Assembly (NCBI GenBank): GCA_910574455.1
Contig: CAJSYZ010000001.1
Span: 1,093,961 to 1,157,960, forward strand
Direction of reading: 5' to 3'
Origin: Trichaptum fuscoviolaceum
Lineage: Eukaryota; Basidiomycota; Agaricomycetes; Hymenochaetales; Trichaptaceae
Length of the DNA stretch: 64,000 bases
The notes under the pieces are model-generated. The model was not told the DNA's origin. It worked only from the letters and a program-made list of their open reading frames with translations, and ran no database searches. Every line of letters starts with the position of its first letter. The stretch's first letter is position 1. Shown here one piece after another: positions 1-13,466 of this stretch. The translations under genes and the position numbers were made by a program.

Positions 1-2221
1 TGGCTCTATCTAAAATTGATTCTCATTCTCCGTAGTTTGAAAATCATGATCGGCCCTTCAACCGAGTTTGCTAGTGGTTTCTTCCAGTTAAACTATTTTT
101 GACGTCTTTCCCTTTAATCAATTGTAGGTCCGGTGTCCTTTGCTGGAGAGCCGTCCGGAAAGCATTGGAAAACACAGTGGCATGGAAATTGCAGTGGTGC
201 GTGCTATCTGGACACGGAAGAGAGAGAGATGTTATTTGTGTATAGGAGGTGGGAGGTGCTTCGGATGCGTGTTAGTGTTGTGCACTAAACTTGAGAGCGC
301 ATCCCCTCCTTTGAATGTATTTGTTACGGACTATTATTCAACGCTTTTTCTTTGACCATCTTCGCCTTGAGTTAATGACTTCAGGCATTCTGCTTCGTGT
401 TAGTTATCTTTATCTTAGCTTTCGGTCTCGCGGTTCGTCCCACTATGCCTCTTGTCCATTCATTTTCGGTCGATTTACGACTATCTGTTTCTGATTCCCT
501 TAATGAGATAGCGATGGGTATCAACTTGAATATGAAAAGAGGTATGGTCATATTGTGAAGTTTATGCTCTGCAGAGATATAGGAACTGATTGATCCCACA
601 TTGTGGTACACGGGCCCATCGCCACGGCTATATGTGAAAAGACAGGGGGATTCAGCGGCTATGCGGGGAACATTCTGAGGGGGGGGGAGTAGTGATGTAG
701 AGCAAAACTCTGGGAAGGATTAAGATGTAGATCGTGCAGTTTCCGCAGTCTTGGTGAATGGACGAGGTAGTGTCTCTGGCGGCTGCCAGGGTTTGCCGCA
801 TAGTAAAACGTACGTCCGTAGCGATAAACGACTTTCGAATTCCAAGAGACAAAAGTTCAAATGGAGGTAATTGAATGCTTCGCGCCTGTCTCAAATATAA
901 AGGCCTCGGTGCTGACGATTCACGTAGGACACAAGCTCTTCCCCCCTACCACCCCGAAAGCGACCGCTTCTTATACGTTCATCGTAGCTCAACATCACCA
1001 CTGAAGAGGGGTATAACTCAACCCTATCATCTTCAATTAGCTTGTTTCAACCGACTCGTGGCTCACCCCAGCTAATGTGAAGTCGAGCACTTCCTATCGC
1101 TATCGTCGGTGTGCGCAGTGCAAGGGCTCAAATCGAGTAGAGCGCCAATGACTCTGGATGAGTTGGACGGCAAGAGCGAAATTGCTGCTGCTTTCAGTGA
1201 CACCAGGGCCAGGGCTGTAGTGTATGCAGGTGGGGTGGCAAAGGCGCACAGGTGAAGAATAGCGTGGCTGTAGTGAACATGATGAATCGAGTATCGCGAA
1301 GTGAATGAGGGGATGCCAATGACGGTGGGAGGTGGTTATGTGTCGAGTACGTATAACCTTTTCCTTTACTTGAACTATAACACTAATAAGATATGTGGCG
1401 TCTCTCTTTCCCCTCCAGGTCTCGTACCTCCATTCCGAGTCTCATCCATGAACTCCGCACACATCACGCACATTTGCGAAATTAGACAAACCGGGTCAAG
1501 GCGTACATGGGGCTTGATGCACGACATCCGCCTCTTGCACAGTGACTTCTAATTGAACGGTGTGTATTTTTCTAGTTAATACCATCAAATTATTGAATGA
1601 CAACATCACGTAGCATTGAAATATCTTTGCTTCCGGGCCTGCGGACCTGACTCTGGTGCATATTAAGCATTTACTATGGACTCAATCAATCTATCCACAC
1701 TGAGTCTTTGATGCTTTCAACACGACATGGCTTGGAGGCCAACTCTACCCCGGGGCTTTTCTGAAGCTTCCGTTTACCCTGCATGCAAGAGACAGATGAA
1801 GGTTGATACGACACCGAGAGACAAGTTAGGAAGCTTGTTATGCACTCTTGCGACTCAATAATTACTGAGCTGTCTATCCTCCACCATGTTTGCTGGAGAT
1901 TATTCCACATATAGTCAATGAAATGATCATCACAATGCATAATTTCCAATCACACCATGATTTTAAGAGAAGCAGATACCCCCAAAGCAGAACCGGGGTG
2001 CTGTATTATGACCGAACCAACATATACATAGCCGATACAGGAGACTAACACAACGAGAAACAGACGCATAAACATATGGTGGGACATCAGAAGACGCGCG
2101 AGTGCACAACACAAAGAAATAGTCTGAAAGCGAGAAGAGGCGCCATCGGGCGCGCGACAAGGACATAGCGGTTGGGATGGGAATACGGGACACATCACGG
2201 AAGACAACTGGGATGATTATT
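1..2221. other. No gene recognised
   Basis: Only short, overlapping reading frames without recognisable motifs or a coherent intron pattern are visible. The right end holds the 3' flank of the elongation factor 3 gene. I see no RNA gene or mobile-element signature here. Confidence 0.5.
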
Positions 2222-5200
2222 TCAAAAATCATCATCGTCCGACACATCCTCGCCGCGCTTCTTGCGTGCCATGCGCTCCTTCTTCTTCTTGCGCAGCTCG
2301 CTCGCAGTCAATTTCTTCGCCTTCTTCACGTCGATCTTGTTGCCCATAGCATCGTACTGATCCTCCTCCTCGCCATCCTTCTTGTCGATGCGAGGCCCGG
2401 AACCCTGGCCTTCGACCCAGTTATGGCCAGACGCCTCGAGGTGACCATCACGCATAGCCCAAACTTCCTTGCACAGCGACTCGGAGAAGTCACGGTTGTG
2501 GGTAATGACGAGGACACCACCTTCGAAGACCTTGAGGGCCTCAATAAGGGCGGCGAGCGATTCACGGTCGAGGTAGTTGGTCGGCTCGTCCATGCAGATG
2601 ACGTGCGGGCGACGCCATGTCGCGGCACCGAGGACAATCTTGACCTTCTGACCTCCAGACAGACCGCGCATGGTGTTGTGTGAGACGAACTCAGGCTCGA
2701 GACCGAAGTCAGCGAAATGGCTCTCAATCTCGCGACGAACGAGCGGACGGAGCAAACCCAGACGCTGAGCCTCACGTGTGTCGACCTCAATTACCTTCTT
2801 CTCGAAGCCACGCTTGACGAGATCATCACGAGGGAGCCAGATGTTCTCAGACGAGGAGAGACCCTTGAATGAAACCTCATACTCGTAAGACTGCTTGAGC
2901 TTCTTGCGAGTAAGGATCTCGTCGATGAGGCGCTTCTGACCCTCAATGACAATCAATGCACCATCCTTCATCTTCTGTGCCTCTTCTTCGGAGATCTGGC
3001 GGTTGGCCTTGCCCAACTCCTCAAGATCCTCACCGGTCTGGTAACGCCACAACATGTACTCAAGCGGAGTCTTGTCGAGATGGTTATCGATGTGGTGGAA
3101 AGCGTGCTGAGCGACGTAACCGATGACCAAGTTGGGGTGCTTCCAGATCTCACCGCCCTTGTTGGGTTCTGTGTCACCTACGAGCAGCTTGACGAGCGTC
3201 GATTTACCGGACCCGTTAGGACCGAGAACGGCGACACGAGACGACATCGATACTTGGAGAGTGATCTCGTGCAGCTGCTGAACATTGGAGGTAGGGTACT
3301 GATAGCCAACCTTGCGCATCTTGAGGAGCGCCTTCTCCTTGGTCTTGACACCCTCAAGCAGAGGCGGGTCAGGGAACCTGAACTTGTAGTCCTCAGCGGC
3401 CTCCAGAGTGTAGTAGGACTTGGCCTCAGGAACAGCCTTGACAAACGCCTCAAGATTGCCCTTGTAACGACGGAGCTTGAAGCGGTTGAGGTGGAGAACG
3501 TCGGTGATGGTGTTGTTCAGGAAGCTCGAGTCGTGCGAAACAATGATCGAGGTGCAGGTCTTGAGACTGGTTAGGTAGTTCTCGAGCCAGGCAACGTTAA
3601 CGACGTCAAGATGGTTAGTCGGCTCATCGAGGAGCAAGATGTCGGCCTTGAAAAGCATAGCGCGGGCAAGCGCGAGCTTCATCTTCCAACCACCAGAAAG
3701 GCTGCCAATTGCCTGTGCCTGCCTCTCATCACTGAAACCAACAGACGCCAGGGTCTCAACGACCTCAGCTTGAGTGCCTTGAATACGCTTGTCGGAAAGG
3801 ATAAACTGGAGGACTGTGGTATCGGCATCGCTGCCATCGATATCGTGCTCAACGTAGAACGTGCGGACCTCATCGGGGGACGGGAAGCCCTCAACCTGGC
3901 CGTTGGTAATGGCACGCATAAGGGTGGACTTGCCGGTACCGTTTTTACCGCAGAGACCATAGCGGTGGCCACGCTTGAGACGAAGGGTAGCAGTGTTGAG
4001 AAGGATCTTGGCACCGTATGCAAGAGAGAACGTGCAGTTGCAAAGGTCCTCGCCCTCTTCTTCATCTTCAGCAACCTCCTCATCCTCGCCACCCTCGGAA
4101 CAGCGGACCATGAAGTCAGCAGTGATGGTCGCAGGTTCCGGAGATGAGGTGACAAGAGCAAGGTATGGAGAAAGAGACTGCCACTCGCCGTTGTCGAAAT
4201 TCTTGCTATGGACAAGCGCAGCAGACAGACGCGAAACGTAGACGATAACGACGTCTGATGTCGAAGGTACAGGGCTCGCGCCAGCCTTCTTGTAGATACC
4301 AACGAGTGTGTTCGCGAGTGACCCGGCCTCAACAGTTTTGAGCGGCGGGAGATCGGTGCCGTCACCAGTGGGAACCTCACCAACCTGGCGGAGGGTGGCG
4401 ATCGTACGCTCCACGACTCCGCGAGCCTCAGGATCACCAATGGTGTCCTTGATCTTGATGAGGCCAGGAAGAAGCTTCGGTAGGAAAGGGCGGACAGTTG
4501 TAGCCGAGTCGACGAGCTTCGACATGTTGTCAATAATACTGAATTAAGGTAAGATTAGAACGCGATTTGACTTTAATTTTAGTTAAATTAACTCACACAG
4601 CGACCTTGCGCTTCGTCGCAGTCAGCTTCTCCGTGAGACCACGAGAGAGAAGCGGGACCATTAGAGAGAGCGTTTGGGAATCTACTTCTGAAACGAATGT
4701 GGTGGATGCGAGGAGTTGAATGCACTTAGGCACTTCCTCGACCGGATTAATAAGCGCAGAAATAAGAGCCGGAATAAAGCGTTCGATATCCTTGTTTGAA
4801 ACCAAAGCGCAAGCCTTCGTAAGCGAATCGCGTGCCGCCTTCTTCACATCGGCCTTGGTATCCCAGATCGCCTCAGAAAGGACGGGGACGATGTCGGGCA
4901 TGAGACGGCCCATCTGGGTAGGGGCGCTAACGACGAGTTGGTTGAGAATCGTAAGCGCGCCAGTTTTGACCTGCCATTTGCCGGCGGTTTTAATTTGTTC
5001 AAGAAGGGTAGGCAACACGAGTGCGGATGCCCACGGGTTCATAGCAGCCACATACTGCTTCACTGCGTCGACAGCCGCCGTCCGGACAGCGGGCATCTTG
5101 TCAGCAAACGCCTCCAAGAGGGCGGCGAATAGACCAGAGTCGACGAAAATGGGTTCAAGGACCTTGACGGCGCCTTGAGTGGAGATGGCGAGGACGGCAT

Positions 5201-5474
5201 TGGCCGCACCCTCACGAGCCGCAGGGCTCTTTTTGTCACCGAGCGCCTTGATGACGGAGTCGGCGAAACCAGATTTGGTGAACACAGCGTGGCCGCTCTT
5301 CTGGGTGAGAGCTGCGAGTGAAGCGGCAGCAGACTCACGAGTGGCCTTGTCCGCGGAGAGCAGCGACACTGCGTCGAAAGAGGTGCAGTCGGAGGAAGCG
5401 GTATTTTGCATGGCAGCCTTGAGATCAGCGGGGTTGGGAATGGAAGCGGGAGCAGATGTGGCAGTCGTGGACAT
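2222..5474 (-). CDS. TEF3: Translation elongation factor 3 (eEF3, ABC-F ATPase)
   Basis: Join of 4597-5474 and 2222-4538 on the minus strand; the one coding intron (4539-4596) has GTGAGT and CAG ends. The product is 1064 aa, matching the roughly 1050 aa of fungal eEF3. It shows N-terminal HEAT-type helices (about 1-320); a first ABC domain with Walker A GKNGTGKST near residue 490, signature LSGGW near 572 and Walker B ILLLDEPTNHLD near 596; and a second ABC domain with GPNGSGKST near 732, a chromodomain-like insert around 806-863, LSGGQ near 919 and Walker B near 942. The Lys-rich tail ends DDDDF. eEF3 is a cytosolic, ribosome-bound ATPase that helps release E-site tRNA during elongation and is typical of fungi. 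The start at MSTTATSAP was chosen because upstream in-frame sequence looks like 5' UTR. The gene looks intact. Confidence 0.97.
4539..4596 (-). other. Intron of the eEF3 gene
   Basis: A 58-nt phase-2 intron. Removing it joins KRKVAV to IIDNMSKLV, a junction that continues the conserved eEF3 protein. Confidence 0.93.
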
Positions 5475-6312
5475 TTTCAAAATGATTATCTGAATATATG
5501 CAAGGTGATTGTAAGCTATCGATCTTAATGATAGAGATGAGAATGGAGACGGACCTCTTTGTAAAGATAAGGACGGTAGACTGACGAACTTTAGTCTGAT
5601 TGTCTTGTCTAAGGCTTGCGAGGCAAACAAGGAACAAGGAACACTCTAAAGTACTCTATAATGGGGCCAAAGGCCTTCAAAGTGGTCGTCAGCTCTGTGG
5701 ACGACAACGACGAGCATCAAGGGCAGGGGTTACTCACCGTCTAATGGAGGAAAGAAGGAAAGGAGGTGATGAAAATTTGGCCTCCGCCTTTGTCCTTATA
5801 CACACTTACGTGGGAAAGAATAGCCCCACACGTGTGACTTAATTGGAGCGGAGTCTGATTCTAGGCTGTGCTTTCGGAAGAAAGTGGTGATGGGCGTCCG
5901 GGTTACACCAACGTCCGGCCAGGTCGTAGCTGCCTTTTATCAGCCAACAGTCAGGCTGCAGAGATGCCAACACGAGTGATTCATATCAAACAAATGCATT
6001 GGATAGGTCTAAGATTACTTATAACGAAGGGCAGTCACCCTACCCCGCAGGAGGCGGAGGAAAGGTGCCAGCAGATCAAGGGCAGTTGGAAACGATAAGG
6101 AGGCGTTAGCTCAAGGGTCGGGTGCCTATCTCGCGTAAAATGCGGGGTAGCGCTGTCCTCCCCCACACGCCCATTTGTCAATTCACCGCCATGTCACTAC
6201 AAAACACACCATCTGACACCCCACAACAAACGTCTTCATTCCACGAGTTCCGGTCGTTGCAGAGAAAGAACACAACTTCATTATTTCACAGTCTTTCAAA
6301 TGAACGTGTTGC
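5475..6312. other. Intergenic stretch between eEF3 and the V-ATPase gene
   Basis: Holds the 5' flank of the eEF3 gene and the 3' flank of the V-ATPase a-subunit gene. No credible coding sequence. Non-coding 5' exons of eEF3 are possible but cannot be shown from sequence alone. Confidence 0.5.
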
Positions 6313-9300
6313 TCATTCGTCGCTTTCCGAGAAAGTCAACGGCTTGAATTGCTAGAAACGTGGCAACACAATCAGCGAATGGGAATGAGAGAAATAACAA
6401 TAGCTGCGCCCAGAAACTCACGTATCCTTCCGCTTGGTAGTGCTTGCTGTTCGCCTCCACCCAGTGCAGACGCAAAGCGTGCAGGAACGCGGACAAACCC
6501 TGTGAAACGAAATGAATACGGCGCGAGACACGCACAGTCCATTAGATAACCGAAGCCGAGCTTACGCACCTCCATGATGCACAGGATGAACACAGTCAGG
6601 ACAAACCAGATGACTCCAATTATCGCCTTTCCAACTAACCCGAAGATCCCGCCCCATCCTTCAGCGACACCGATGGTCATGTCCCAAAGCACTTCCGACA
6701 ACTGCGCATGCGCGAGCGACAGGGCCCAGAGTCGTAGGTACGATGCGGTATGAGAAATGCACCCGAGGCAAAACTCGATCGTGTGGATAACCTGATGTAC
6801 CACTACCTCGCTGAAGTCGTGCTGCTCCTAAACGTCCGAAATGAGGCAACATGCATGAAAACCGGCATCGGAAGTGGTGGCATGCACATAAAGGAGTCAT
6901 TAATTAGTCAGTTTAGTGGAGCGTAATCGATCGATTCCGATCTTTCGGAAGGGGCCAGAACACGCACCTCCTGTTCGTCCATAGCCTCCACAATTGCCCG
7001 ACCATTTCCTTCCTCTTCACCTTCGAGGTCGTTGCTTGACCTCGGCATATCCTCTCCGTTATGGAGTCCAACATAGCCTTGCCCGTGGATCTTGTGCATC
7101 TCCTTCCACTCTATGTACGGCTTCGCAATTAACAGTACTGGGACGCAGAGGGCGGCAAGTCCGAGCAGAACCATCTGCACCAGTCCTTGACCCGGATACA
7201 GCTGAATCTCCTCGTCTACAGCTCCCGGGCTGAGGAACATATTGATGAGCATGTTCAGAAGCGAAGGCGGCTGGATGGAGGCCTGAGACCAGTCTACACT
7301 CCACTTGTACAAGATGCAAAGCACGAGGTACCCAAAGATAGACTGGAGGAAGATCATTTGCGGGATAAAATTGGTGTAAATATCGACAATCTTGCCAAAA
7401 CGAAGGTGATTGGGAACCTGAAGGCAGAGCGCGAAGGTCATCTAATGGAATAAATGATCAATCAAGTCTCTTCTCGTCGATGAATGAGTGATCACGAACG
7501 TGGCAAACGCCCAGTACGATGGACATTTTCATCTTGTAAGAATTGGTGAAGACCAGCGCGTTATCTGCTCCGTGCCACGCTGGGTCAAGACCAAACGGAT
7601 ACACATGCCCGTTAGGGACACCCTCGATGGTTGTGTTGTCGACGTCGCGGAAATCCCAACCAGAATGCCAAAGGTGCAAGGACTTCGAGAATACATCGTT
7701 GTACATCAAACCGGTATACATCGAGAATGCACCCATAAGAAGGATAATGTAACGACCACTGAATAAATATTAGTCTTAGAAAGAAATCATGAAACACTAG
7801 GAATTTCAACGCACAAATAAAAGGTGCCAAAGATCTGCATTCAACGTCAAATCAGCAAATGTGTTTCATAATCAAGACAGATTACTCACCTCGCCGAGGT
7901 CAGCATGCCTGAGTTTGTTTTCTGCAAGAATCATACCGACAGCAGTCACAAACATAAGGAAACCATGTCCAATATCGCCAAACATGACGGCAAAAAGGAA
8001 CGGGAAAGTGATGACGGCAAATAGACCGGGGTTGACTTCCTGGTAGGTGGCTATACCGTAACTGTCCATGATCGTCTGGAAACCCGCTGTGAACTTGTTC
8101 GTGCGAACGAAGGTCGGCGGTTTCTTGTTCGTCCGCAGCTCGTGTAAGATGGGTGGCACATTCGTTCCAGATTCCTCCTACATAGGTGTTAAGGATTGAG
8201 AGAGTTGCGCAGGAAATCAAAGAGTGCATACCGTTGCGTGCCTGAGAGCTAATTGAATCTTCACAATATCCCTTGTAGGGGTCCATCCTTCCGCAAGCAG
8301 CGTCTTTCGGCGGACATCATAGTTGAACAAATTCAGAGTCTCGTATATGAGCTTCTCTTTACGGACAACATCCTGCCACCTCGTCAGACTATCCGCGATT
8401 GTGTGAAGCTCCATCCGACGATTCTTTCCTGTATTGTAAAGCACAGTAGAGAGATCCTCCAGTCGGTTCGACACGTCACGAAGAGACTCAACCCGTTTGT
8501 CCGAGTTAGCATCAATGGCGTACAGTGTGCCACCCATGGATTCAGCGACCTTTCGAATCTTGGCGAGAAGCAGCTCTCCGTGAGCGAAGATGATGAAGAC
8601 GTTCTTGCGTGTCTCCTCGCCGGTAGCGGGATTGACGAAAGGCTCTTCGATATCGGAATGGTTCATGTACAGGTTTCCACGTAGGACACGCCACAGGACG
8701 CGCTCGAAAGTCGGCATGCGAGAGCGCTCTATAGTACCCGCAACAAATCTATAAGTCGTGAATGTTAGCGCTGCGTTCACTCAAAAATCTTTTTTTCTCA
8801 CTCTAAATCAAACTGAAGGCCGCCTGAGAGGAATTGGCTGGCGAGCTGATTTTCGGTGTCATCATGTTGCAACAGAGGGGCAGCACTGTCATCGAATGAC
8901 GTCCTAATTTCGCTATGGTGGCCTTCAGCCTAGAGAAAATATTCGTTACAGCAAAATCTTAAAAGATTGAGTACAACACATACCTGTTGGAAAAACACGG
9001 CTGTCTCACGCAAGACATGTCTTGCCTCAATGAGTTCCCTCGACCGTTCGCTCAGAGTTTCGTAGCTTTCGTTCATCTGAAGCAGACGCGCCTCATGCGC
9101 AGCAAGCTTCGTGTCCAACTCGTCTATTGCTAGCGGCCCCCGCGGGCCAACGGTGATCAACGAGCCCATATCCTGCTCATATAACGGCCTAACGTTTATC
9201 GGTTCTTTCTCTTTCTCTATTTGCGATGAGAAAAATCGGACACGACGCGCCATTTCGTCGATGCGACGTATTTCAGCAACATACGAACGTTGAAAGGGGT

Positions 9301-9547
9301 TGACATCGGGGTTGAGCTAATTTAACGTCAGGAAAAAAGTGAGTCGAGTAGCTGCAGCTCATACATCTTTGAATTGAACATCCCCTAGTTCTCCAAGCTC
9401 GTACACTGCGTCATGAGCAACTTCGGTGGGTATTATGAGCTGCACCAAGCTCATCTGCTCAGAGCCTGTGGCGTGGCCATGAGCTCAAGGTCTTTAATCG
9501 CAAGGAAGATTATACATACGAAATAAGGTGGGGTATTCATCCCCCAT
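6313..9547 (-). CDS. VPH1: V-type proton ATPase subunit a (Vph1/Stv1 family)
   Basis: Twelve exons, minus strand: 9520-9547, 9365-9465, 8984-9316, 8802-8929, 8232-8748, 7890-8177, 7815-7834, 7500-7758, 6968-7441, 6570-6827, 6422-6499, 6313-6342. They sum to 2514 nt, 837 aa plus stop, close to yeast Vph1 (840 aa). The protein begins [10 protein letters not shown], continues through [21 protein letters not shown], and carries the membrane-sector motif [10 protein letters not shown]. The proton-path motif [15 protein letters not shown] has its essential arginine at about residue 748, matching Arg735 of yeast. Subunit a sits in the Vo sector and couples c-ring rotation to proton transport into vacuole, Golgi or endosomes. 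Exon 7 is only 20 nt, and the last exon encodes PLTFSESDE. The donor after exon 8 (GTTCGT) is unusual. I see no frame break. Confidence 0.96.
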
Positions 9548-9792
9548 AGTTGATTATATCCTCCTTTGCCAGATCGTCGCGCTGTGTGAGGTGTGTAGCC
9601 GTTGAATGTTGTCGGCAGTGAAGTGCACAGTAGACGCAGTCTATTTGGTCGAACAAATAAATCTGTTTGTCAGAGCCTCTCGAACCAAACATGGTTATAG
9701 ACGAGCGTTCAGAGTTCACTTTCTTGACCAGCTACTTTGCCAACTCAACGGTGGCATAATTCATTTCCTCCCTAACAAATAATACAGCGACG

Positions 9793-11717
9793 ATGCTAAA
9801 CGAATCCCAATCTCACCCAAACATCAGGTCTATTGACGAGTTCACTAGGCCTCCTGGACTTCAGAGGTCACTCCAGACTTATCCTTCACGCGGACCATCA
9901 CCTCTGCCACAAGCACTTAATATCTCTCCAAATGGCTATCAAGATACGGCTGAGGAACTGAAACAGGCGAGGAGAGAAATAGAGCGCCTCAAATCAATGG
10001 TAAAGAACTCTTCAGAGACTCTCCGGCGTGGCACATCGTTCATTGCTTTTGAAGGATCCTTTTCAAGCTGCAGATATGGCTATCGAACTTCAGATGGAGA
10101 AAATGCAACTCGCTGAAGCCACTAGTGCCAGAGATTCAGCAGTTCAGCGCTTAGCCTCCGCTTATGACTCTATTAAGGAGAAGGCTATGACAATCAGCCG
10201 GCTTCAGAGCGAAAAGGCGGATCTGGAGTGCCGTTTGGTATTAGCAGAGAAACACTCTCAGGACCTTCTTGAGGCCGCCAGAGTTGAAGAGCGAAGGAAA
10301 TTGGAAGATGAAACAAAACGTCTTCATGACTTGGTTCGCAAGCTTAGCGAGGCCGCTGTCCAGGCGAAAAGTCCATACTCTTCACCACTGGTCGACAAAG
10401 TCGAGAGCGCCAGTACGCTCTTCTCCAGCGTAGATGGTGTTTCTTCTTTCTTGACTGCCATAGACAGTAATAAGTCCAAAGTATGTGCACATTCCCGCTC
10501 ATTCGCCTGTATTGCTAACGCACCTATAGTCTGTCAATGCGCTGTGCAATGACATTGATCATTTAGCTCTGGGACCAAGACCTCATTCTGTTTCCGCGTT
10601 CCATGGGCCGAATTCTGCCGCAGTGCCGTATTTGAAACTCGGTGATACTGAGTTGATGACCAGGGTGCGTACACTAAAACTTTGGTTGAGCTTTATATAG
10701 ATTTGCGCTTTCCAGCCTTTCGTCAATCCTAAAATGCCAGCCGACCTCGTTCAGGCCAGATACGATATCCTATCTTCACTGCCAATACCACCTGGAATTC
10801 CCGATGACGTTCTGAATCCAATAATGATACCCTCACCAATCACGATTCATGAATTTCTTGGAAATACTACCGGAGTGAGATTCGTTCGTTTGCTAAATGA
10901 TTCAAAAGCACTAAACATCAATGAAATCATAGTCACTTAGAGACTCGTAATCTTACCAACAATACTTTCAAAGGAGTAATACTAACTTAATTTTCAATAG
11001 CCTTTCAGGGTATCGCGTTTTCCATGAAAAAACTACACGTTGGTGTACCGATCGTGAAGAGCACGGGTATTTCTTGACGCCACTTTACAAATGCGCAACT
11101 AAGCCCCGGGTACCGACTGCACACCAATGGAGTGAAGTAGACCCAAGGTGTCGGATGACCAAACCAACTGGTTCGGGTTTACCCTGTTCCCTGCTAAACT
11201 TTCTCTAACTTTCGTGCAGAATGTTTCTACAGCAGGGAGGGGAAATGGTACTATGCAGGTCAATACATCGCCATTCGTATGGATGAACTCAACGTAAATG
11301 AATGGGAAGAGCTGGATCAAGAGGTGACATCTATTCTTGTCCTCACTGTCGTATATTCTCTGACCTAATGGCGCTACTTAGAGTACGTCAATGATTGTCA
11401 GAGAGACCCTGGCAGGCCGCAAGAATACCTCTCCGACTGTGCACTATGAAGTTTCCCAACTATATGCGGCTGGTGCTCTCAAAGTCTCATGTGTCGGCCT
11501 GCAATGCGTGGGCTTCAACTCTGTGCTCTACAATACGATCCTAGAACAAGCTACCAAGTGTCAACAAAGCGGTCGATGGAAGACGAACTGGGCCGGACCT
11601 GGACAGAACGTCTCTGATTTCCCTATAGTCGACGATGCTGATATCAACGAGTATGACAGAAACTTTGACGGCAACAGTGGCTGCATGCTTCCACCAGCAC
11701 TTTTGAACTTCATGTGA
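9793..11717 (+). CDS. Basidiomycete coiled-coil protein of unknown function
   Basis: Well-supported exons: 9793-9999, 10055-10480, 10530-10664, 10716 onward, then 11001-11170, 11220-11323 and 11382-11717. The N-terminal half is Glu/Lys/Arg-rich and heptad-like (about residues 45-170), suggesting a coiled coil. The C-terminal half has conserved-looking segments such as PTECFYSREGKWYYAGQY, ETLAGRKNTSP and GALKVSCVGLQCVGF. I associate these from memory with a fungal domain of unknown function (possibly DUF6697), at low confidence. One junction is unresolved: the exon from 10716 runs into an in-frame TAG at 10938-10940, and no GT donor of the right phase joins it to the exon at 11001. This could be a missed exon, a sequence error or a real lesion. 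It diverges from the V-ATPase gene with about 245 nt between starts. Confidence 0.7.
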
Positions 11718-13466
11718 TTGCATCTTGACTCACCTGTACTCGACTGCTTCTTTGACACCTGCTCATCCTCTACCCGTATGGCGAAACCTATTGTACATCT
11801 GGCACCATAATACCGCAAGCGAAATCCCTCTTGACTTTGTCCTTCAGCGCTTCAACTTCAACTTAATGCAAATCTGGATGACCTGGCGCTCCACGTCTAA
11901 TAATCACACTTATCGATATGTAAAGACTGCTCATGCCGCTCATGTTCGTGATAATAGAGTTGAATTAAATTGAGAATAGCGGGCTCTTTTCATGGAGCGC
12001 CTGGAATGCTCAGACTGTGTGAGTATCATTAGATCAATGAAGAAAGCGAGGGCTTAAGAGTGCACTTAGAACAATATATCGAGTCGATGCTAATGACCGC
12101 AAGAAAGAGATGATACATTCCTAAGACACAACGCTTCAACTTAAAGTTCAAGCCCGAGATCTATCAAGATGACAAAATGAAGTGGCCTGAGTTAAAGTAC
12201 TTCGAATTCAGGAACAAACGGACTGACCTGTACATAAGTGTAATTTTAGCGCTGGCCCCTGATCTCTACTAGTAGTAGAGCGCCCACTGCCAATGATCAT
12301 GAATGATGACCATACATAGTACATAGTATCAACAATAACTTGACTATGCATACCTTAATTAGTTTCATTTAGAGTTTTGATGACTTACTAGATAAAGTCT
12401 CGGAAGATTTACGTTGTGACAAGCCTTCTCTTTCACGAGCGCTGAAATGGCATGAGTTATTTAGAACGAAGTTATTGATACATAAATACACACACCTGGC
12501 GTACCTTATTATGCTATACCTCGAGCTAACCGATCCTAAGGCAGCAGCTGAAAGAATGGAATGCTGGACGAATGACGTTTCAGATCCGACGAGTAGAGAT
12601 GTCATAATTTTGATGCAAGGGCCAAGGCTAATACTAATGAGTATGTAAATTTGAAAACTCATTAGGCGCTATCCATCCCAAGCCCTTCTGCGTGCATTGG
12701 GCTGAGATCAATCGCACTGAAATGCCATATTTGAGCTACTGTGCTCACCAGGTTAACATTCATATTCGGAGGCCATATAAGCGCTGTGCACCCTTTGACG
12801 TTGTAGGATGCAGAACCAATATAGACGCACGGGCCAGAAGAATGATAGCCACAAGTATAAATATATTTCTATACCCCGAAGCTGTGTCGTACTTGGAGAA
12901 GACGCTAATACTGCCGCTTTATGGATACACGGAATGAGGTTCAAACAGTCGGTATTATCGAGAGCCGGACATGCTGTACAAGTAGATGAAATTCAAAAGA
13001 TCTCCAAATGTAGCAAAACAAAGTGAGCCGAGAGACCATGGACAGTGGTACACCGCAAATTCAGACAAGTTGCAGAGGAAGATGTCGCACAGGACGCCTG
13101 CAGGTTATGCATGTGAGATCGCTTGGAAGAAGAGAACATGGTGGTGGAAGCAAGACATGCGATGCACTGCTTTAATATTGTGACGTGAGGCTGTAATTGC
13201 AACCGGCTGCCGTAACCAATGATAGGCGCCAAGCATCACGTGCGCTTACTTCTTTGAGCTTAACTTTCCTTCGGCTTGCTCGGCGGGAATCTCTTGACCT
13301 TCTACCACCCTGTTCTCCAACTAAAGCACGTCGCAACATGCGAACCGCGGGCAAAATGCAAGGGACGTTCGGCATAAAGGCTATGCACATCTACGCTCTG
13401 AAAGCAAATAAATCGCTGCTCTTTCCCCCCTTTACGAAACATTATTCCCCCATATCGATTCGGTAG
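11718..13466. other. Gene-poor stretch
   Basis: About 1.75 kb, AT-rich, with only short unsupported reading frames. It contains one copy of the CTACTAGTAG palindrome near 12266-12275. No RNA gene or transposon recognised. Confidence 0.5.

Noticed and set aside
2177..2683. Plus-strand 168-aa reading frame overlapping the eEF3 gene
   Set aside because: It is the antisense shadow of the eEF3 C-terminal domain and has no motifs of its own.
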